Positions 16,236 to 26,349 of a DNA stretch of 64,000 nucleotides are shown piece by piece. Made by a program: the position numbers and the translations under genes. The notes beneath the pieces were generated by a model. It saw nothing but the letters and a program-made list of their open reading frames with translations. It had not been told where the DNA came from and searched no databases. Location of the stretch: positions 62,001 to 126,000 of the forward strand of contig PHBU01000011.1 of NCBI GenBank assembly GCA_002840685.1. Reading direction: 5' to 3'. The DNA is from Chloroflexi bacterium HGW-Chloroflexi-6. Lineage in GTDB: Bacteria; Chloroflexota; Anaerolineae; Anaerolineales; Villigracilaceae. Position 1 is the first letter of the stretch, and every line of letters begins with the position of its first letter.

Positions 16236-17501
16236 TCAATCGAATGGGTGCCTGAACGCAACGATATTCCAAAACGACTGCAAATACCTATCTGAGAATT
16301 GTTTTTTTGAGGCATCATCCGTTATTTTATAGTAAGCCAGTTCGAGTTCGTTCATATAATTCTCAACAGCGATCACCACTTTTTGAGCAATTTCTTGATT
16401 TAAGTCGGGTTTCTTTTCTTGCTGCCACGCTGCGTAAGCTTGCTTTAAGTCATCCATAGAATGGGCAACATCATCGATACTGATATCTGCCGGGGTATCA
16501 ACCACGATCGCAGATAAACCATTGCCCGACAATTGGCGAACATAGAAGTCCAATTGATACATCTCCCCCATTTGATAATAATATTCAGTTTTTTCTTTGC
16601 CCAGGCAAGCAGCATAGTAATCAGCCGCATTATTTTTCAAAAGTTGTGTAAGGCCAAATATCTTAAAATGCCCATCTGATTTTACAAAAGCGATATGATC
16701 TTTGTTGGGTACTTTCAAAAACAGGCAACCATCATCGTTCACGAGTGCTGACATTCTCTGAATGGCCAATGCAGGGTCATCAACATGTTCAATAACATCA
16801 TTGCATGTAATAACATCAAAGCTGCCCAGGCTTGAAAAATCATCCTTAACAAAATCCCCTGTCAACACCTGCGCATTTTGCAAACCATCAATATTGGCCT
16901 GCGCATAATTTGCGAGATTTTGGTTAAGTTCAATTCCAATCACCTCATTAAATCCGGCATCCCTAAATGCTCGTAAAAAACCACCATACCCTGTTCCGAT
17001 ATCGAGATAGCGATCTTTTCTGCGGATGTATGAATGACTCTCAAGCAGAGAGACCATATCGCGCCCCCGAACCACCGTGGTCAACGCAAACTCAACATAC
17101 ATTCTTCCCAAAGGCGCGAGGCCGGCTGCAAACTCCTTCCAATTCGATTTAGACCAGTCAAGCGGAGTCTGACTCGGCATGTACAGGTTGATAAATTTCT
17201 CAGTCACGCTAAAATTTTTGACAATATCCTTGACAAGAAACCCCCTCAGATTCTGAGTTATGTTTCTTTCTATTGGAGCCAATTGCCGCCTTGCAAAAGG
17301 CGGCAATTTCAAAATAAAGTATTTTGCGGTCTCATTCGCCATGACTTTCGGGCTTTGCAAAAACATTTTCACAAAACGCAAAATACGGGTTGGTTTCTGA
17401 CCAATTGAATTTATCACTTGGGTTGCCTGTCTGGTTAGAGAACAATTGCGCTTTATTGCCTGGCAAGAGTTTCCTTGACCGTAAACTTTAGTTGTAATCA
17501 A
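16236..17501 (-). CDS. SAM-dependent class I methyltransferase, atypical AT-rich gene
   Basis: The SAM site is DRYLDIGTGYGGFLRAF with acidic EVIGIEL and the CNDVIEHVDDP motif that follows. The preceding ~130 residues (LYMPSQTPLDWSKSNWKE) and the ~150 after the core have no recognised domain. The open frame allows up to 421 residues, but the first possible start is TTG and no ribosome binding site supports it; ATG codons at residues 46 and 54 are alternatives. Base composition is clearly more AT-rich than the flanking genes, as is the intergenic region before it, which suggests transfer. Its acceptor substrate is unknown; methyltransferases of this type often modify sugars or lipids in envelope loci. 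Confidence 0.7.
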   Translation of the reverse strand: MITTKVYGQGNSCQAIKRNCSLTRQATQVINSIGQKPTRILRFVKMFLQSPKVMANETAKYFILKLPPFARRQLAPIERNITQNLRGFLVKDIVKNFSVTEKFINLYMPSQTPLDWSKSNWKEFAAGLAPLGRMYVEFALTTVVRGRDMVSLLESHSYIRRKDRYLDIGTGYGGFLRAFRDAGFNEVIGIELNQNLANYAQANIDGLQNAQVLTGDFVKDDFSSLGSFDVITCNDVIEHVDDPALAIQRMSALVNDDGCLFLKVPNKDHIAFVKSDGHFKIFGLTQLLKNNAADYYAACLGKEKTEYYYQMGEMYQLDFYVRQLSGNGLSAIVVDTPADISIDDVAHSMDDLKQAYAAWQQEKKPDLNQEIAQKVVIAVENYMNELELAYYKITDDASKKQFSDRYLQSFWNIVAFRHPFD

Positions 17502-17731
17502 GGATGCCCATTATTAAAACATCCAACTGAGCTTTTGCTTCTGCTCTTGTGAAACCTACCTATTCTACAACATAATCTTCACAACTTTCTTGACCGCCAT
17601 ACTGTATCTGCGCTGAGGCTTCATAATTTTTCGGTGAGTTCGATGTCAGTCGACGTATAATAGTTTTGACAGCTGTGCGCGGGAACCATGTCTCCTGGCA
17701 GAGCGTCTCAAGCCCGGAAGGAGATTTCGCC

Positions 17732-20700
17732 ATGAAAAACGCCCTTAATAAACTATTTCGTTCAAGGTGGTTGTTTTTGCCGCTGGCAGTTCTGGTCCTG
17801 GCTTGTATTGGGACAATTGTTGCCCTGATCTGGGCCGCGCCCCCCGGCATTGTTCTTCCGGGCCGTTCAACGCCGGTTCCGATCGCAGTAGACCCCGGCG
17901 AGCCGGGGGTTTTGGAACAAGGAGAACCGGCCACAATGAGCATAGAACTGAGTGAAGGACAGGAACCGGCCCAGGGATTTGAATCCCTGCCCCCGGCGAG
18001 CGGCGAACCGCTCACCGAAGAGGAGATCGAACAGATTTTTGCGCGGCTGGCGCCCCTTGGGCCTGCTGCCGCGCAACAGGTCGATTTCAACCCTCCGGCA
18101 GACCTGCTGCCCCCGCCTCGCCCCGGCGAAACCATCAAAGACAGTTTCCCGCTCAACGAAACGGCAGTCACGCCCGAGGTTGGAGAGTCCGGGCCACTCG
18201 AGGTGCTGCGATTCGCCCCGGAAGGCGAAATCCCGATCGCCCCGTTCATCAGCGTCACCTTCAACCAGCCCATGGTGCCGCTGACCACGCTCGAAAACCT
18301 GTCCGAAACCGATGTGCCGGTCAAGATCGAACCGGCCCTGCCCGGCACCTGGCGCTGGCTGGGAACGAAGACCCTGACCTTTGAATACGATTCCGAGCTG
18401 ATCGACCGCCTGCCCAAAGCGACCGAATACCGTGTGACTGTGCCGGCCGGAACGAAATCGCTGAATGGCGGCGCGCTGGCCGAGGCCGTCAGCTGGACCT
18501 TTACCACGCCCGCCCCCAAGGTTGTGGCGACTTATCCGTACGATACGGCCCAGCCGCTCGAGCCGCTCTTCTTTGTGACCTTCGACCAGCGCATCGACCC
18601 GACCGCCGTGCTGGAAACGATCCAGGTTTATGCCGGGAATAACCTGGTTAACCTGCGCCTGGCAACACAGGCGGAGGTCGACGCAGATGAGGTACTGAGC
18701 GGGATGGCCGAAAATACGCTTGAGGGCCGCTGGCTGGCTTTCAAGGCAAGCAAAGCTTTTGAAGCCGATACGCGCATTTCGGTTACGATCGGGCCTGGAA
18801 CACCCTCAGCGGAAGGACCGCTGGTTTCGAGCGAGGCCTATTCTTATAGTTTTTCAACCTATGCGCCCCTGCGCGTGCAAGAATACGGCTGTTCGTGGTA
18901 CGGGGACAGCGACTGCCCGCCCCTGACGCCGTTTTATATCAGCTTTAACAATCCACTCGATCCTGAAGCCTTTACCGAAAACCTGCTGACGGTCGAACCG
19001 GAAATCCCCGGCGTTTCGGCAAATTTATATGGCAACACCATCAACATTCAGGGCGAAACGCGCGGACGTACCACCTATACCGTGACCATCTCCGGGAATC
19101 TCAAGGATATTTTCGGGCAAAGCCTTGGCAAAGACGCGCGCCTGACCTTCAAAGTCGGCAAGGCCGAGCCGGTGCTGGTCGGGTCAGGTCAGAACTTCCT
19201 GACCGTCGACCCTGTCGCGCAGAAACCGGTCTTCTCGGTGTACGCCATCAATCACGCCAGCCTGAACGTCAAAATTTTTGCGGTTCAGCCCGACGACTGG
19301 CCACAGTTCAAAACCTACCTGCGCGAATGGCAGGATGAAGATACCCCGCCTAGCATGCCGGGCACGCTCCTGCTTCAGCAGTCCCGCAACCTTGATCTGC
19401 CGGCCGATACGCTCAGCCAGGTCGATTTTGACTTGAGCGCCTATACCAAAAACGGTTTCGGACAGTTTGTTGTGATCGTTGAACCACCCAAACCCTTTAT
19501 CGAACTGGGCGACGCCCGCTGGCGGCGGCTCTCGCAGACCGTCATTGCCTGGGTCCAGGTGACCCAGATCGGGCTGGACGCCTATAACGATTACAACCAG
19601 ATGCTTGCCTGGGCTACCGATCTGAAGAGCGGCGCGCCGCTGGCGGATGTGCGCATCGAGCCGCAAAACGGCAGCGCGAGCGCTACCAACAACGATGGTG
19701 TCGCTCGCTTCGATCTGCCGACCGGGTCAACCTACCTGGTGGCCCGCCTGGGCAAGGACCAGGCCATTTTGCCGCGGTCAACCTATTATTGGTCAGATGA
19801 CGGCTGGCAATCCTACCCGCCGCAGGATTCGCTGCGCTGGTATGTTTTCGATGACCGCGCCATGTACCGCCCCAGCGAGGAAGTCCACCTCAAGGGCTGG
19901 ATCCGGCGCATCGGCGGCGGGACAGATGGCGATGTCGGGCTGGCCAGTGGGCTGGGAAATGTCACTTATCAGATCATGGATGCCACCGGCAACACCATTG
20001 GAAACGGCGAGGCCCAGGTCAACGCCTTCGGCGGCTTCGATTTCAATTTCAAAATTCCCGAAGTTGTCAACCTGGGCGCAGCCCAGATCAATTTGACCAG
20101 CCAGGGCGGCTTGGATGGCTACCAGTATTACCATTCCTTCCAGATCCAGGAATTTCGCCGTCCTGAGTTTGAAGTCTCCGCCAAAAACGAGAGCGAGGCT
20201 CCATATTTTGTCGACGGTCACGCCGTGCTGTCGGTGGAAGCCAAATACTTTGCCGGCGGCGGCCTGCCCAACGCCGAAACCACCTGGACGGTGACCACCT
20301 CGCCCGGCAGCTACTCCCCGCCCAACTGGCCCGGATTCACCTTCGGCACCTGGCGTCCGTGGTGGTTCTACTGGGAAGAGTGGTACCCGGGTGGCGAGAC
20401 TGGCGAAACCGAAGTCTTTACCGGCAAGACCGATGCCGCCGGGTTCCACTACCTGCGCCTCGATTTCACCCCCGAAGGCGACCCGAGCGTTGACCCCAAG
20501 CCGCGCAGTATCGTCGCCCAAGCCAGTGTGATGGATGTCAACCGCCAGGCCTGGGCCAGTTCGACAAGCCTGCTGGTTCACCCCTCCGAGTTGTATGTTG
20601 GCCTGCGCACGGCGCGTTATTTTGTCGAAAAAGGCACCCCGTTTAAAGTCGATTTCATCGTGACTGACCTGGACGGCAAACCCGTTGCGGGCCAAACCGT

Positions 20701-23700
20701 TGAAATCGAAGCCGCCCGCCTCGAGTGGAAATTGCGCAGCGGCAGTTGGAACGAAGAAGCGGTGGAAACCCAAAAATGCACCATGCAGTCGACAGACGAG
20801 CCGGGCACCTGCGAGTTTGGCACCCCGATCGGCGGAACCTACCAGATCACGGCCCGTGTGGCCGACGCCCAGGGGCGCTTCAACCAGAGCCGGATCACGC
20901 GCTGGGTCAGCGGCGGGCAAATTCGCCCTTCGCGCAACATCGAGCACGAGCAGGTAACGCTCATCCCTGATAAGGAAACCTACCAGCCTGGCGATGTGGC
21001 CGAGATATTGGTGCAGTCGCCCTTTGGCGCGGCGGAAGGACTGTTGACCGTCACCCGCAGCGGAATCCTGTACACGGAGCGTTTCAGCATCGACGAAAGC
21101 GGCGCAACCACCCTGCGCATTCCGCTCAAAGAGGAACACATCCCCAACCTGAACCTTCAGATCAACTTGAGCGGCTCGGCTCCGCGCACGGATGACCAGG
21201 GCAACCTGCAGCCTGACCTGCCTGCGCGCCCGGCCTATGCGCTGGGAACGCTGACCCTGAACATCCCGCCCCTGGCGCGGACGCTCACGCTCTCGGCTAC
21301 CCCGCTCGAGGAAAAGCTCGAACCCGGCGGCACAACCAGCGTGGATGTGAAATTGACTGACGCGGCGGGCAACCCCGTGCCAGACGCTGAGGTGACTCTG
21401 GTGGTGGTCGATGAAGCCATTTTGGCCCTGACCAATTACCAGTTGGGCGACCCGCTTGGCATTTTCTACAGCGAACGCCCGGCCATGCTCGAGAGTTTGT
21501 ATGCCCGCGCCAGCATTGTCCTGATCGACCCGCTTGCGCTGGCCCAGCAGGCCAACGAAGCCGGGCGCTCCGCGCAGGAAGATATGGCCTTCGCCGCCGC
21601 TCCCGCGATGGAAGCGCCGATGCCGTCTGCGACCATGATGGCAGAGAGCGAATCCCTTGAAAAAAGTACTGCTGCGCCGGAGGCGATCCGTATTCGGACT
21701 GATTTCAACCCGCTGGCGAATTTCTCGCCGACAGTCAGAACAGATGCGGATGGCTCGGCCCGGGTGACGGTCAAGCTGCCAGACAACCTGACCCGCTACC
21801 GGGTGATGGTGGTTGCCGTCGATAAAACGGGCAATCGCTTCGGGACGGGAGAATCCAATATCACGGCCCGCCTGCCGTTAATGGTGCGTCCATCCGCCCC
21901 GCGCTTCTTGAACTTTGGCGATAAATTTGAACTGCCGGTGGTGCTGCAGAACCAGACGGATGAGCCGATGACGGTCGATGTCGCCATCCGCGCCGCCAAC
22001 CTGGAGTTGGGTGTGGCGGGCCTGCGCGTTACCGTCCCGGCCAATGACCGCATTGAAGTACGCTTCCCGGCCAGCACGATCATGGCCGGGCTGGCCAGCT
22101 TCCAGGTCGCGGCGGTTTCGGGCGCTTACGCCGATGCCACGACCATCGAACTGCCGGTCTACACCCCGGCCACCAGCGAAGCCTTTGCAACCTATGGTGT
22201 GATCGACTCGGGCGCGATCGCCCAGCCAGTGCAATACCCGAGCGGAGTCTTCCCGCAGTATGGCGGGTTGGAAATTTCGACATCCTCGACCGCCCTGCAG
22301 GCTCTGACGGATGCGGTCCTGTACCTGGTCGAATACCCGTATGAGTGCTCCGAGCAGTTGGCCTCGCGCATTTTGGGCGTGGCTGCCCTGCGCGACGTGC
22401 TGACCGCTTTCGAAGCCGAGGGCCTGCCCGAACCCGCCGAAATGGAAGCAGCCGTGACCCGCGACCTGGCCCGCCTGGAGGGCATGCAAAACTACGACGG
22501 CGGCTTCCCCTACTGGCAGCGCGGATTTGAATCCAGCCCATTCAACACGGTCCATGTTGCCCATGCTCTTGTGCGTGCCCGCGCAAAAGGGTTTGATGTT
22601 CCCGAGCAGATGTACCAGAGCGCGCTTGCCTACCTGCGCGATATCGAAAACCACTACCCGAGTTGGTATGGTGAGCACACCCGCCGCACCCTGAGCGCCT
22701 ACGCGCTCTACGCCCGCAATCTGGGCGGGGATCGTGATGCCCAAAAAGCCGAAAACCTGCTGAACGAGGCCGGGCTGGAAAATCTCTCGATGCAGACCAT
22801 CGGCTGGCTGTGGCCGGTGATCGATAGCGAAACCCAACTGGATGAAATCCGCCGCCATGTTGCCAACCGTGTCGTCGAAACGGCTGGCGCGGCCAATTTC
22901 ACCACCGATTATGACGAGCAAAGCTACCTGCTGCTCTCGTCCAACCGCCGCACCGATGCCATCCTGCTCGAGGCGCTGATGGAGGACAACCCGCAAAGCG
23001 ACCTGATCCCCAAACTGGTCAACGGCTTGCTGGCGCACCGCACCAAGGGCCGCTGGGGCAACACCCAAGAGAATGTTTTCGTGCTGCTCTCGCTCGACCG
23101 CTACTTCAACACCTATGAAAGCCAGACACCCGATTTTGTGGCGCGCATCTGGCTCGGCGATACCTATGCCGGTGAAAGCGAATTCCGTGGGCGCACCACC
23201 GATCGCCATGAGACCCTGATCCCAATGACGTATGTGCTCGATGAGACCGCTGGCGGCCTGGAAAATCTGATCATCAGCAAGGACGGTGCCGGCCGCCTGT
23301 ATTACCGCCTCGGCCTGCGCTATGCGCCGACTGACCTGGATCTCGACCCGCTCGATATGGGCTTTGTCGTTCAGCGCGTCTACGAAGGCGTGGACGACCC
23401 CGAGGATGTCTACCAGGATGCCCAGGGCCGCTGGCACATCAAGGCCGGGGCGCGGGTGCGCGTCAAACTGACGATGGTGGCCGACAACCGCCGCTACCAT
23501 GTCGCGCTGGTCGACCCGCTGCCGGCCGGGCTGGAGATCGTCAACCCGACCCTGGCGGTTTCAGGCAGCACCCCACAGAACCCGTCCGATAGCAACTTCC
23601 GCTACGGCTGGTGGTGGTGGGGAACCTGGTACGAACACCAGAACTTCCGCGACAACCGCGCCGAGGCCTTCACCTCCCTGCTGTGGGATGGTGTTTACAC

Positions 23701-23824
23701 TTACACCTATATCGCCCGCGCCACCACGCCCGGCACCTTCATCGTCCCGCCCGCCAAAGCCGAGGAAATGTACAGCCCCGAAGTCTTTGGCCGCAGCGCC
23801 AGTGATGTGGTGATTGTGGAGTAA
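17732..23824 (+). CDS. Bacterial alpha-2-macroglobulin family protein with intact thioester motif
   Basis: 2030 residues, longer than the usual 1500-1700. An N-terminal hydrophobic segment (residues ~12-34) should anchor it in the membrane. It is followed by a Pro-rich stalk, two or more bacterial Ig-like domains (PFISVTFNQPMVPLTTLENL, PLFFVTFDQRIDPTAVLET), and MG domains with the MG2 signature WYVFDDRAMYRPSEEVHLKG. Around residues 1250-1325 lies a flexible Ala/Met/Glu-rich stretch (QEDMAFAAAPAMEAPMPSAT) that fits a protease bait region. The thioester motif is CSEQ at Cys1539 in YPYECSEQLASRILG, then an alpha/alpha toroid. Known family members trap attacking proteases by covalent linkage. The usual partner penicillin-binding protein PbpC is absent here. 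The start at 17732 follows AAGGAG. Confidence 0.9.
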   Translation: MKNALNKLFRSRWLFLPLAVLVLACIGTIVALIWAAPPGIVLPGRSTPVPIAVDPGEPGVLEQGEPATMSIELSEGQEPAQGFESLPPASGEPLTEEEIEQIFARLAPLGPAAAQQVDFNPPADLLPPPRPGETIKDSFPLNETAVTPEVGESGPLEVLRFAPEGEIPIAPFISVTFNQPMVPLTTLENLSETDVPVKIEPALPGTWRWLGTKTLTFEYDSELIDRLPKATEYRVTVPAGTKSLNGGALAEAVSWTFTTPAPKVVATYPYDTAQPLEPLFFVTFDQRIDPTAVLETIQVYAGNNLVNLRLATQAEVDADEVLSGMAENTLEGRWLAFKASKAFEADTRISVTIGPGTPSAEGPLVSSEAYSYSFSTYAPLRVQEYGCSWYGDSDCPPLTPFYISFNNPLDPEAFTENLLTVEPEIPGVSANLYGNTINIQGETRGRTTYTVTISGNLKDIFGQSLGKDARLTFKVGKAEPVLVGSGQNFLTVDPVAQKPVFSVYAINHASLNVKIFAVQPDDWPQFKTYLREWQDEDTPPSMPGTLLLQQSRNLDLPADTLSQVDFDLSAYTKNGFGQFVVIVEPPKPFIELGDARWRRLSQTVIAWVQVTQIGLDAYNDYNQMLAWATDLKSGAPLADVRIEPQNGSASATNNDGVARFDLPTGSTYLVARLGKDQAILPRSTYYWSDDGWQSYPPQDSLRWYVFDDRAMYRPSEEVHLKGWIRRIGGGTDGDVGLASGLGNVTYQIMDATGNTIGNGEAQVNAFGGFDFNFKIPEVVNLGAAQINLTSQGGLDGYQYYHSFQIQEFRRPEFEVSAKNESEAPYFVDGHAVLSVEAKYFAGGGLPNAETTWTVTTSPGSYSPPNWPGFTFGTWRPWWFYWEEWYPGGETGETEVFTGKTDAAGFHYLRLDFTPEGDPSVDPKPRSIVAQASVMDVNRQAWASSTSLLVHPSELYVGLRTARYFVEKGTPFKVDFIVTDLDGKPVAGQTVEIEAARLEWKLRSGSWNEEAVETQKCTMQSTDEPGTCEFGTPIGGTYQITARVADAQGRFNQSRITRWVSGGQIRPSRNIEHEQVTLIPDKETYQPGDVAEILVQSPFGAAEGLLTVTRSGILYTERFSIDESGATTLRIPLKEEHIPNLNLQINLSGSAPRTDDQGNLQPDLPARPAYALGTLTLNIPPLARTLTLSATPLEEKLEPGGTTSVDVKLTDAAGNPVPDAEVTLVVVDEAILALTNYQLGDPLGIFYSERPAMLESLYARASIVLIDPLALAQQANEAGRSAQEDMAFAAAPAMEAPMPSATMMAESESLEKSTAAPEAIRIRTDFNPLANFSPTVRTDADGSARVTVKLPDNLTRYRVMVVAVDKTGNRFGTGESNITARLPLMVRPSAPRFLNFGDKFELPVVLQNQTDEPMTVDVAIRAANLELGVAGLRVTVPANDRIEVRFPASTIMAGLASFQVAAVSGAYADATTIELPVYTPATSEAFATYGVIDSGAIAQPVQYPSGVFPQYGGLEISTSSTALQALTDAVLYLVEYPYECSEQLASRILGVAALRDVLTAFEAEGLPEPAEMEAAVTRDLARLEGMQNYDGGFPYWQRGFESSPFNTVHVAHALVRARAKGFDVPEQMYQSALAYLRDIENHYPSWYGEHTRRTLSAYALYARNLGGDRDAQKAENLLNEAGLENLSMQTIGWLWPVIDSETQLDEIRRHVANRVVETAGAANFTTDYDEQSYLLLSSNRRTDAILLEALMEDNPQSDLIPKLVNGLLAHRTKGRWGNTQENVFVLLSLDRYFNTYESQTPDFVARIWLGDTYAGESEFRGRTTDRHETLIPMTYVLDETAGGLENLIISKDGAGRLYYRLGLRYAPTDLDLDPLDMGFVVQRVYEGVDDPEDVYQDAQGRWHIKAGARVRVKLTMVADNRRYHVALVDPLPAGLEIVNPTLAVSGSTPQNPSDSNFRYGWWWWGTWYEHQNFRDNRAEAFTSLLWDGVYTYTYIARATTPGTFIVPPAKAEEMYSPEVFGRSASDVVIVE

Positions 23825-23839
23825 CCCCTATCCCAACCT

Positions 23840-23879
23840 CCCCCCAAATACGGACTGAAATTCATCTGTATTTGGGGGG
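23840..23879 (+). terminator. GC/AT hairpin after the macroglobulin gene
   Basis: CCCCCCAAATACGGA pairs with the complementary segment ending GTATTTGGGGGG (about 15 bp, one G:T) around a 10-nt loop, 16 nt after the stop codon. No T run follows. It is the first of two hairpins in tandem. Confidence 0.5.
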
Positions 23880-23900
23880 AGGGGAGGCAAGGCTTTGCTC

Positions 23901-23932
23901 GAACCGCCCGGACATTTATGTCTGGGCGGTTC
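23901..23932 (+). terminator. Second tandem hairpin
   Basis: GAACCGCCC and GGGCGGTTC close a stem continued by GACAT/ATGTC with a two-base loop. It is 15 bp long with one G:T pair and is followed by TTGGTAAAA. Together with the preceding hairpin it probably separates the macroglobulin gene from the beta-lactamase-fold gene. Confidence 0.5.
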
Positions 23933-23986
23933 TTGGTAAAATTACAAATCGATTTGACGATAAACACAACGAAAGGGCATCACATC

Positions 23987-25165
23987 ATGCAAACCATCAC
24001 CCCCGAAGAAGCCGGATTCTCCTCAGAACGCCTGGCGCGCATCCCGAAAGCGATGCAGAATTTTGTCGACCGGCAGGATCTGGCCGGTACCCTGACCCTA
24101 CTCGCCCGTCACGGACAGGTTTTCCACTGCGCCACAACTGGCCTGATGGATATCGAAAGCCGGCGCCCGATGCAAACCGACGGCATTTTCCGCATCTACT
24201 CGATGACCAAGCCCATCACCGTCACGGCAGTCCTGATGCTGATGGAAGAAGGCCACTTTCTGCTCGACGACCCCATCAGCAACTGGATGCCCGAATTTGC
24301 TGAAATGATGGTGTACGTTGGCTCCTCTGGTGACAGCATTGACCTGACTGACCTGCAACACCCCATCACCATCCGCCACCTGCTGACCCATTCGGCGGGG
24401 CTGAGTTACGGTTTTGAAACCGAGCATCCGGTTGATAAACTTTACCAAAAAGCCGGGATTTTCGAGAGCAAATCCGCCCAGGATTTCATCCAGAAGTTGT
24501 GCAAACTGCCGCTGGTTCACCAACCCGGCGAACGCTTCTGGTACAGCATGGCGCACGATGTTCTCGGCTGCCTGGTCGAAATGATTTCCGGCCAAAGCCT
24601 GGCCGATTTCTTCCAACAACGCATTTTCACCCCGCTGGAGATGGTTGATACCGGATTCTGGGTGCCGCAAGAAAAACTGACCCGCCTGGTGACCATGTAC
24701 GCACCGCGCGAGGGCGGCGGCCTGCAACCTGAAGAAGGCTCTGATGTGGATCACGCCACCCCGCCGCCGGTTTTTTCGGGTGGCGGCGGCCTGCTCTCCA
24801 CCGCCGCGGACTACCTCAACTTTGCCCAAATGCTGCTCAATCGAGGCCAATTCAAAAACCGGCGCCTGCTCAGCCGTAAAACCTTTGAAGTTCTCACCAC
24901 CCCGCACCTGCCCTTCCCGCCCGGCGCAATCGCCGCCGATGAGGGCTTCAGCATGGGCCTCGGCCTCGGCGTCCTGACCGATTTATCGCGGGGTAACCGG
25001 CGCGGTTCGTTAGGCTCCTTCGGTTGGGGCGGCGCAGCCGGCACACGATTCTGGATCGACCCGCAGGAAGACATGCTCGGCATCCTTATGGTTCAAACCA
25101 TGCCCGGTTTTTGGCGCGCGCCCGAGATCTTCGAAGCATTAACTTACGCAGCGCTTGTCGATTAA
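23987..25165 (+). CDS. Serine hydrolase of the beta-lactamase (class C / EstB-like) family
   Basis: 392 residues. The catalytic Ser72-x-x-Lys75 is seen in FRIYSMTKPITVTAVLML, the Tyr motif as YSMAHDVLG in FWYSMAHDVL, and the third motif region as SFGWGGAAGTRFWIDP. No signal peptide, so it acts in the cytoplasm, as many EstB-type esterases do. The substrate is unknown; the family includes esterases, D-amino acid peptidases and beta-lactamases. The ATG at 23987 was chosen since homology (TPEEAGFSSERLARI) begins there and GAAAGG lies before it. It is 14 nt upstream of the metallopeptidase-like lipoprotein gene, so the two may be co-transcribed. Confidence 0.88.
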   Translation: MQTITPEEAGFSSERLARIPKAMQNFVDRQDLAGTLTLLARHGQVFHCATTGLMDIESRRPMQTDGIFRIYSMTKPITVTAVLMLMEEGHFLLDDPISNWMPEFAEMMVYVGSSGDSIDLTDLQHPITIRHLLTHSAGLSYGFETEHPVDKLYQKAGIFESKSAQDFIQKLCKLPLVHQPGERFWYSMAHDVLGCLVEMISGQSLADFFQQRIFTPLEMVDTGFWVPQEKLTRLVTMYAPREGGGLQPEEGSDVDHATPPPVFSGGGGLLSTAADYLNFAQMLLNRGQFKNRRLLSRKTFEVLTTPHLPFPPGAIAADEGFSMGLGLGVLTDLSRGNRRGSLGSFGWGGAAGTRFWIDPQEDMLGILMVQTMPGFWRAPEIFEALTYAALVD

Positions 25166-25179
25166 ACGCAGGAGAAAAC

Positions 25180-26262
25180 ATGCCCAAAACCAGCATCTTC
25201 CTGGCACTCGCCGCCCTGGCCTTTGCCAGTCTGGCCTGCATGGCCGCCGAACGTCTCGTTTTTGGAGAGGCGGATGAGAGCGTTGCCGCCCCGGCCGCCG
25301 AATCCGCGCCACTCGTTCCTGACGACCCGCAGCCGGCCACCGAGCAACCGGCGCTTGTCCCCGCTGAAAGCGACTGCCCGAACGGCGACTGTGTCGTCGC
25401 CTGCATGGAAGGCCTCGACTCCATCCTTTACCCTTCCACCGCCAATGCCCTGCGCGGCAAATCGCCGGCCAGCGAAGTGGAATCAACCATCCTGGTGACT
25501 TATACCGTTGATGGCGACGAATTGCTCTACCCCGAGATCAACCCCGATGTGCCCAGTCGCTGGCAGAACTTGCAGGAAAATACCGAAGCCCACCACAACC
25601 TGTGGCGGTATTACACGACCCTGATCCCGGCCGCTGAGCGAGCTTACCTGAACGAATTCATTGTTTATACCGACGGCAAGGACGAGGAACTGGCGGCGGT
25701 CAGCCAGTCGCTGACCGACCCGGCCCGCTGGAACCTGATGGTCGATATCACCGATGCTGAACATCCGCAGGATCTGACCTTCACCCTGATCCACGAATTC
25801 GGCCACCTGCTGACCCTCAACGCCGATCAGGTCGAGCCTAATCTTGCCGTCTTTGAAAACCCGGATGACCCCGATCTTTTCTACGAGGAAAGCCTGTCCT
25901 GTCCGAACTACTTTGCCTATGAGGGCTGTTCCAACGCCGATTCGTACCTGAACCTGTTCATCGATGAATTCTGGGGGGATATCTATTCCGAATGGGAAGA
26001 AATCGACCTGGAAGAAGATGAAGACCGCTATTACGAGTTGCTCGATGAGTTTTACTATAACTACGAAGACCAGTTCATCACCGATTACGCCGCCACCAGC
26101 CCCGAAGAGGATATCGCCGAAAGTTTCTCCTACTTCATCCTGACTGAAGCCCCCGGCGGTGACAGCATCGCCGAGCAAAAGGTGCTTTTCTTCTACCAGT
26201 TCCCAGAGTTGGTGGAGCTGCGCGAGCAGATCGCGATCGGTCTGTGCAGCCAGGTGAAATAA
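25180..26262 (+). CDS. Putative zinc metallopeptidase, exported (lipoprotein-like)
   Basis: 360 residues. The N-terminus MPKTSIFLALAALAFASLACM looks like a signal peptide with a possible, imperfect lipobox (SLAC), followed by a Pro/Ala/Glu-rich linker. A zincin motif HEFGH (His205, Glu206, His209) is in TLIHEFGHLL. EDIAESFSYF further on could supply the third zinc ligand, as in other zincins. Four or more cysteines (SDCPNGDCVVACM, LSCPNYFAYEGC) suggest disulphides outside the cell. The C-terminal half is very acidic (EIDLEEDEDRYYELLDEFYY). Family not recognised beyond the zincin fold. AGGAG before the ATG. Confidence 0.72.
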   Translation: MPKTSIFLALAALAFASLACMAAERLVFGEADESVAAPAAESAPLVPDDPQPATEQPALVPAESDCPNGDCVVACMEGLDSILYPSTANALRGKSPASEVESTILVTYTVDGDELLYPEINPDVPSRWQNLQENTEAHHNLWRYYTTLIPAAERAYLNEFIVYTDGKDEELAAVSQSLTDPARWNLMVDITDAEHPQDLTFTLIHEFGHLLTLNADQVEPNLAVFENPDDPDLFYEESLSCPNYFAYEGCSNADSYLNLFIDEFWGDIYSEWEEIDLEEDEDRYYELLDEFYYNYEDQFITDYAATSPEEDIAESFSYFILTEAPGGDSIAEQKVLFFYQFPELVELREQIAIGLCSQVK

Positions 26263-26267
26263 AAGTT

Positions 26268-26334
26268 AAACACAAAGGAAAAAGGACACCGAGAGCACGG
26301 ATTTTACTTCGTGCCCTTGGTGTCCTTTGTGTTT
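26268..26334. repeat. Long imperfect palindrome, probable dispersed repeat acting as terminator
   Basis: AAACACAAAGG...GGACACC on the left matches GGTGTCCTTTGTGTTT on the right, with inner arms around GAGCACG/CGTGCCC. It separates two convergent genes. Its CACGAAG/CACAAAG words recur in the repeat at 31167-31243, indicating a dispersed family. Confidence 0.6.
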
Positions 26335-26349
26335 AAAGATTTTGCGCTG

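Noticed and set aside
19793..21139. 448-codon open frame on the minus strand inside the macroglobulin gene
   Set aside because: Same reason: a shadow of the GC-rich coding strand.
21878..23500. Long open frame of 540 codons on the minus strand inside the macroglobulin gene
   Set aside because: It lies antiparallel to a well-supported gene, has no recognisable domain and a composition explained by codon bias of the plus-strand gene.
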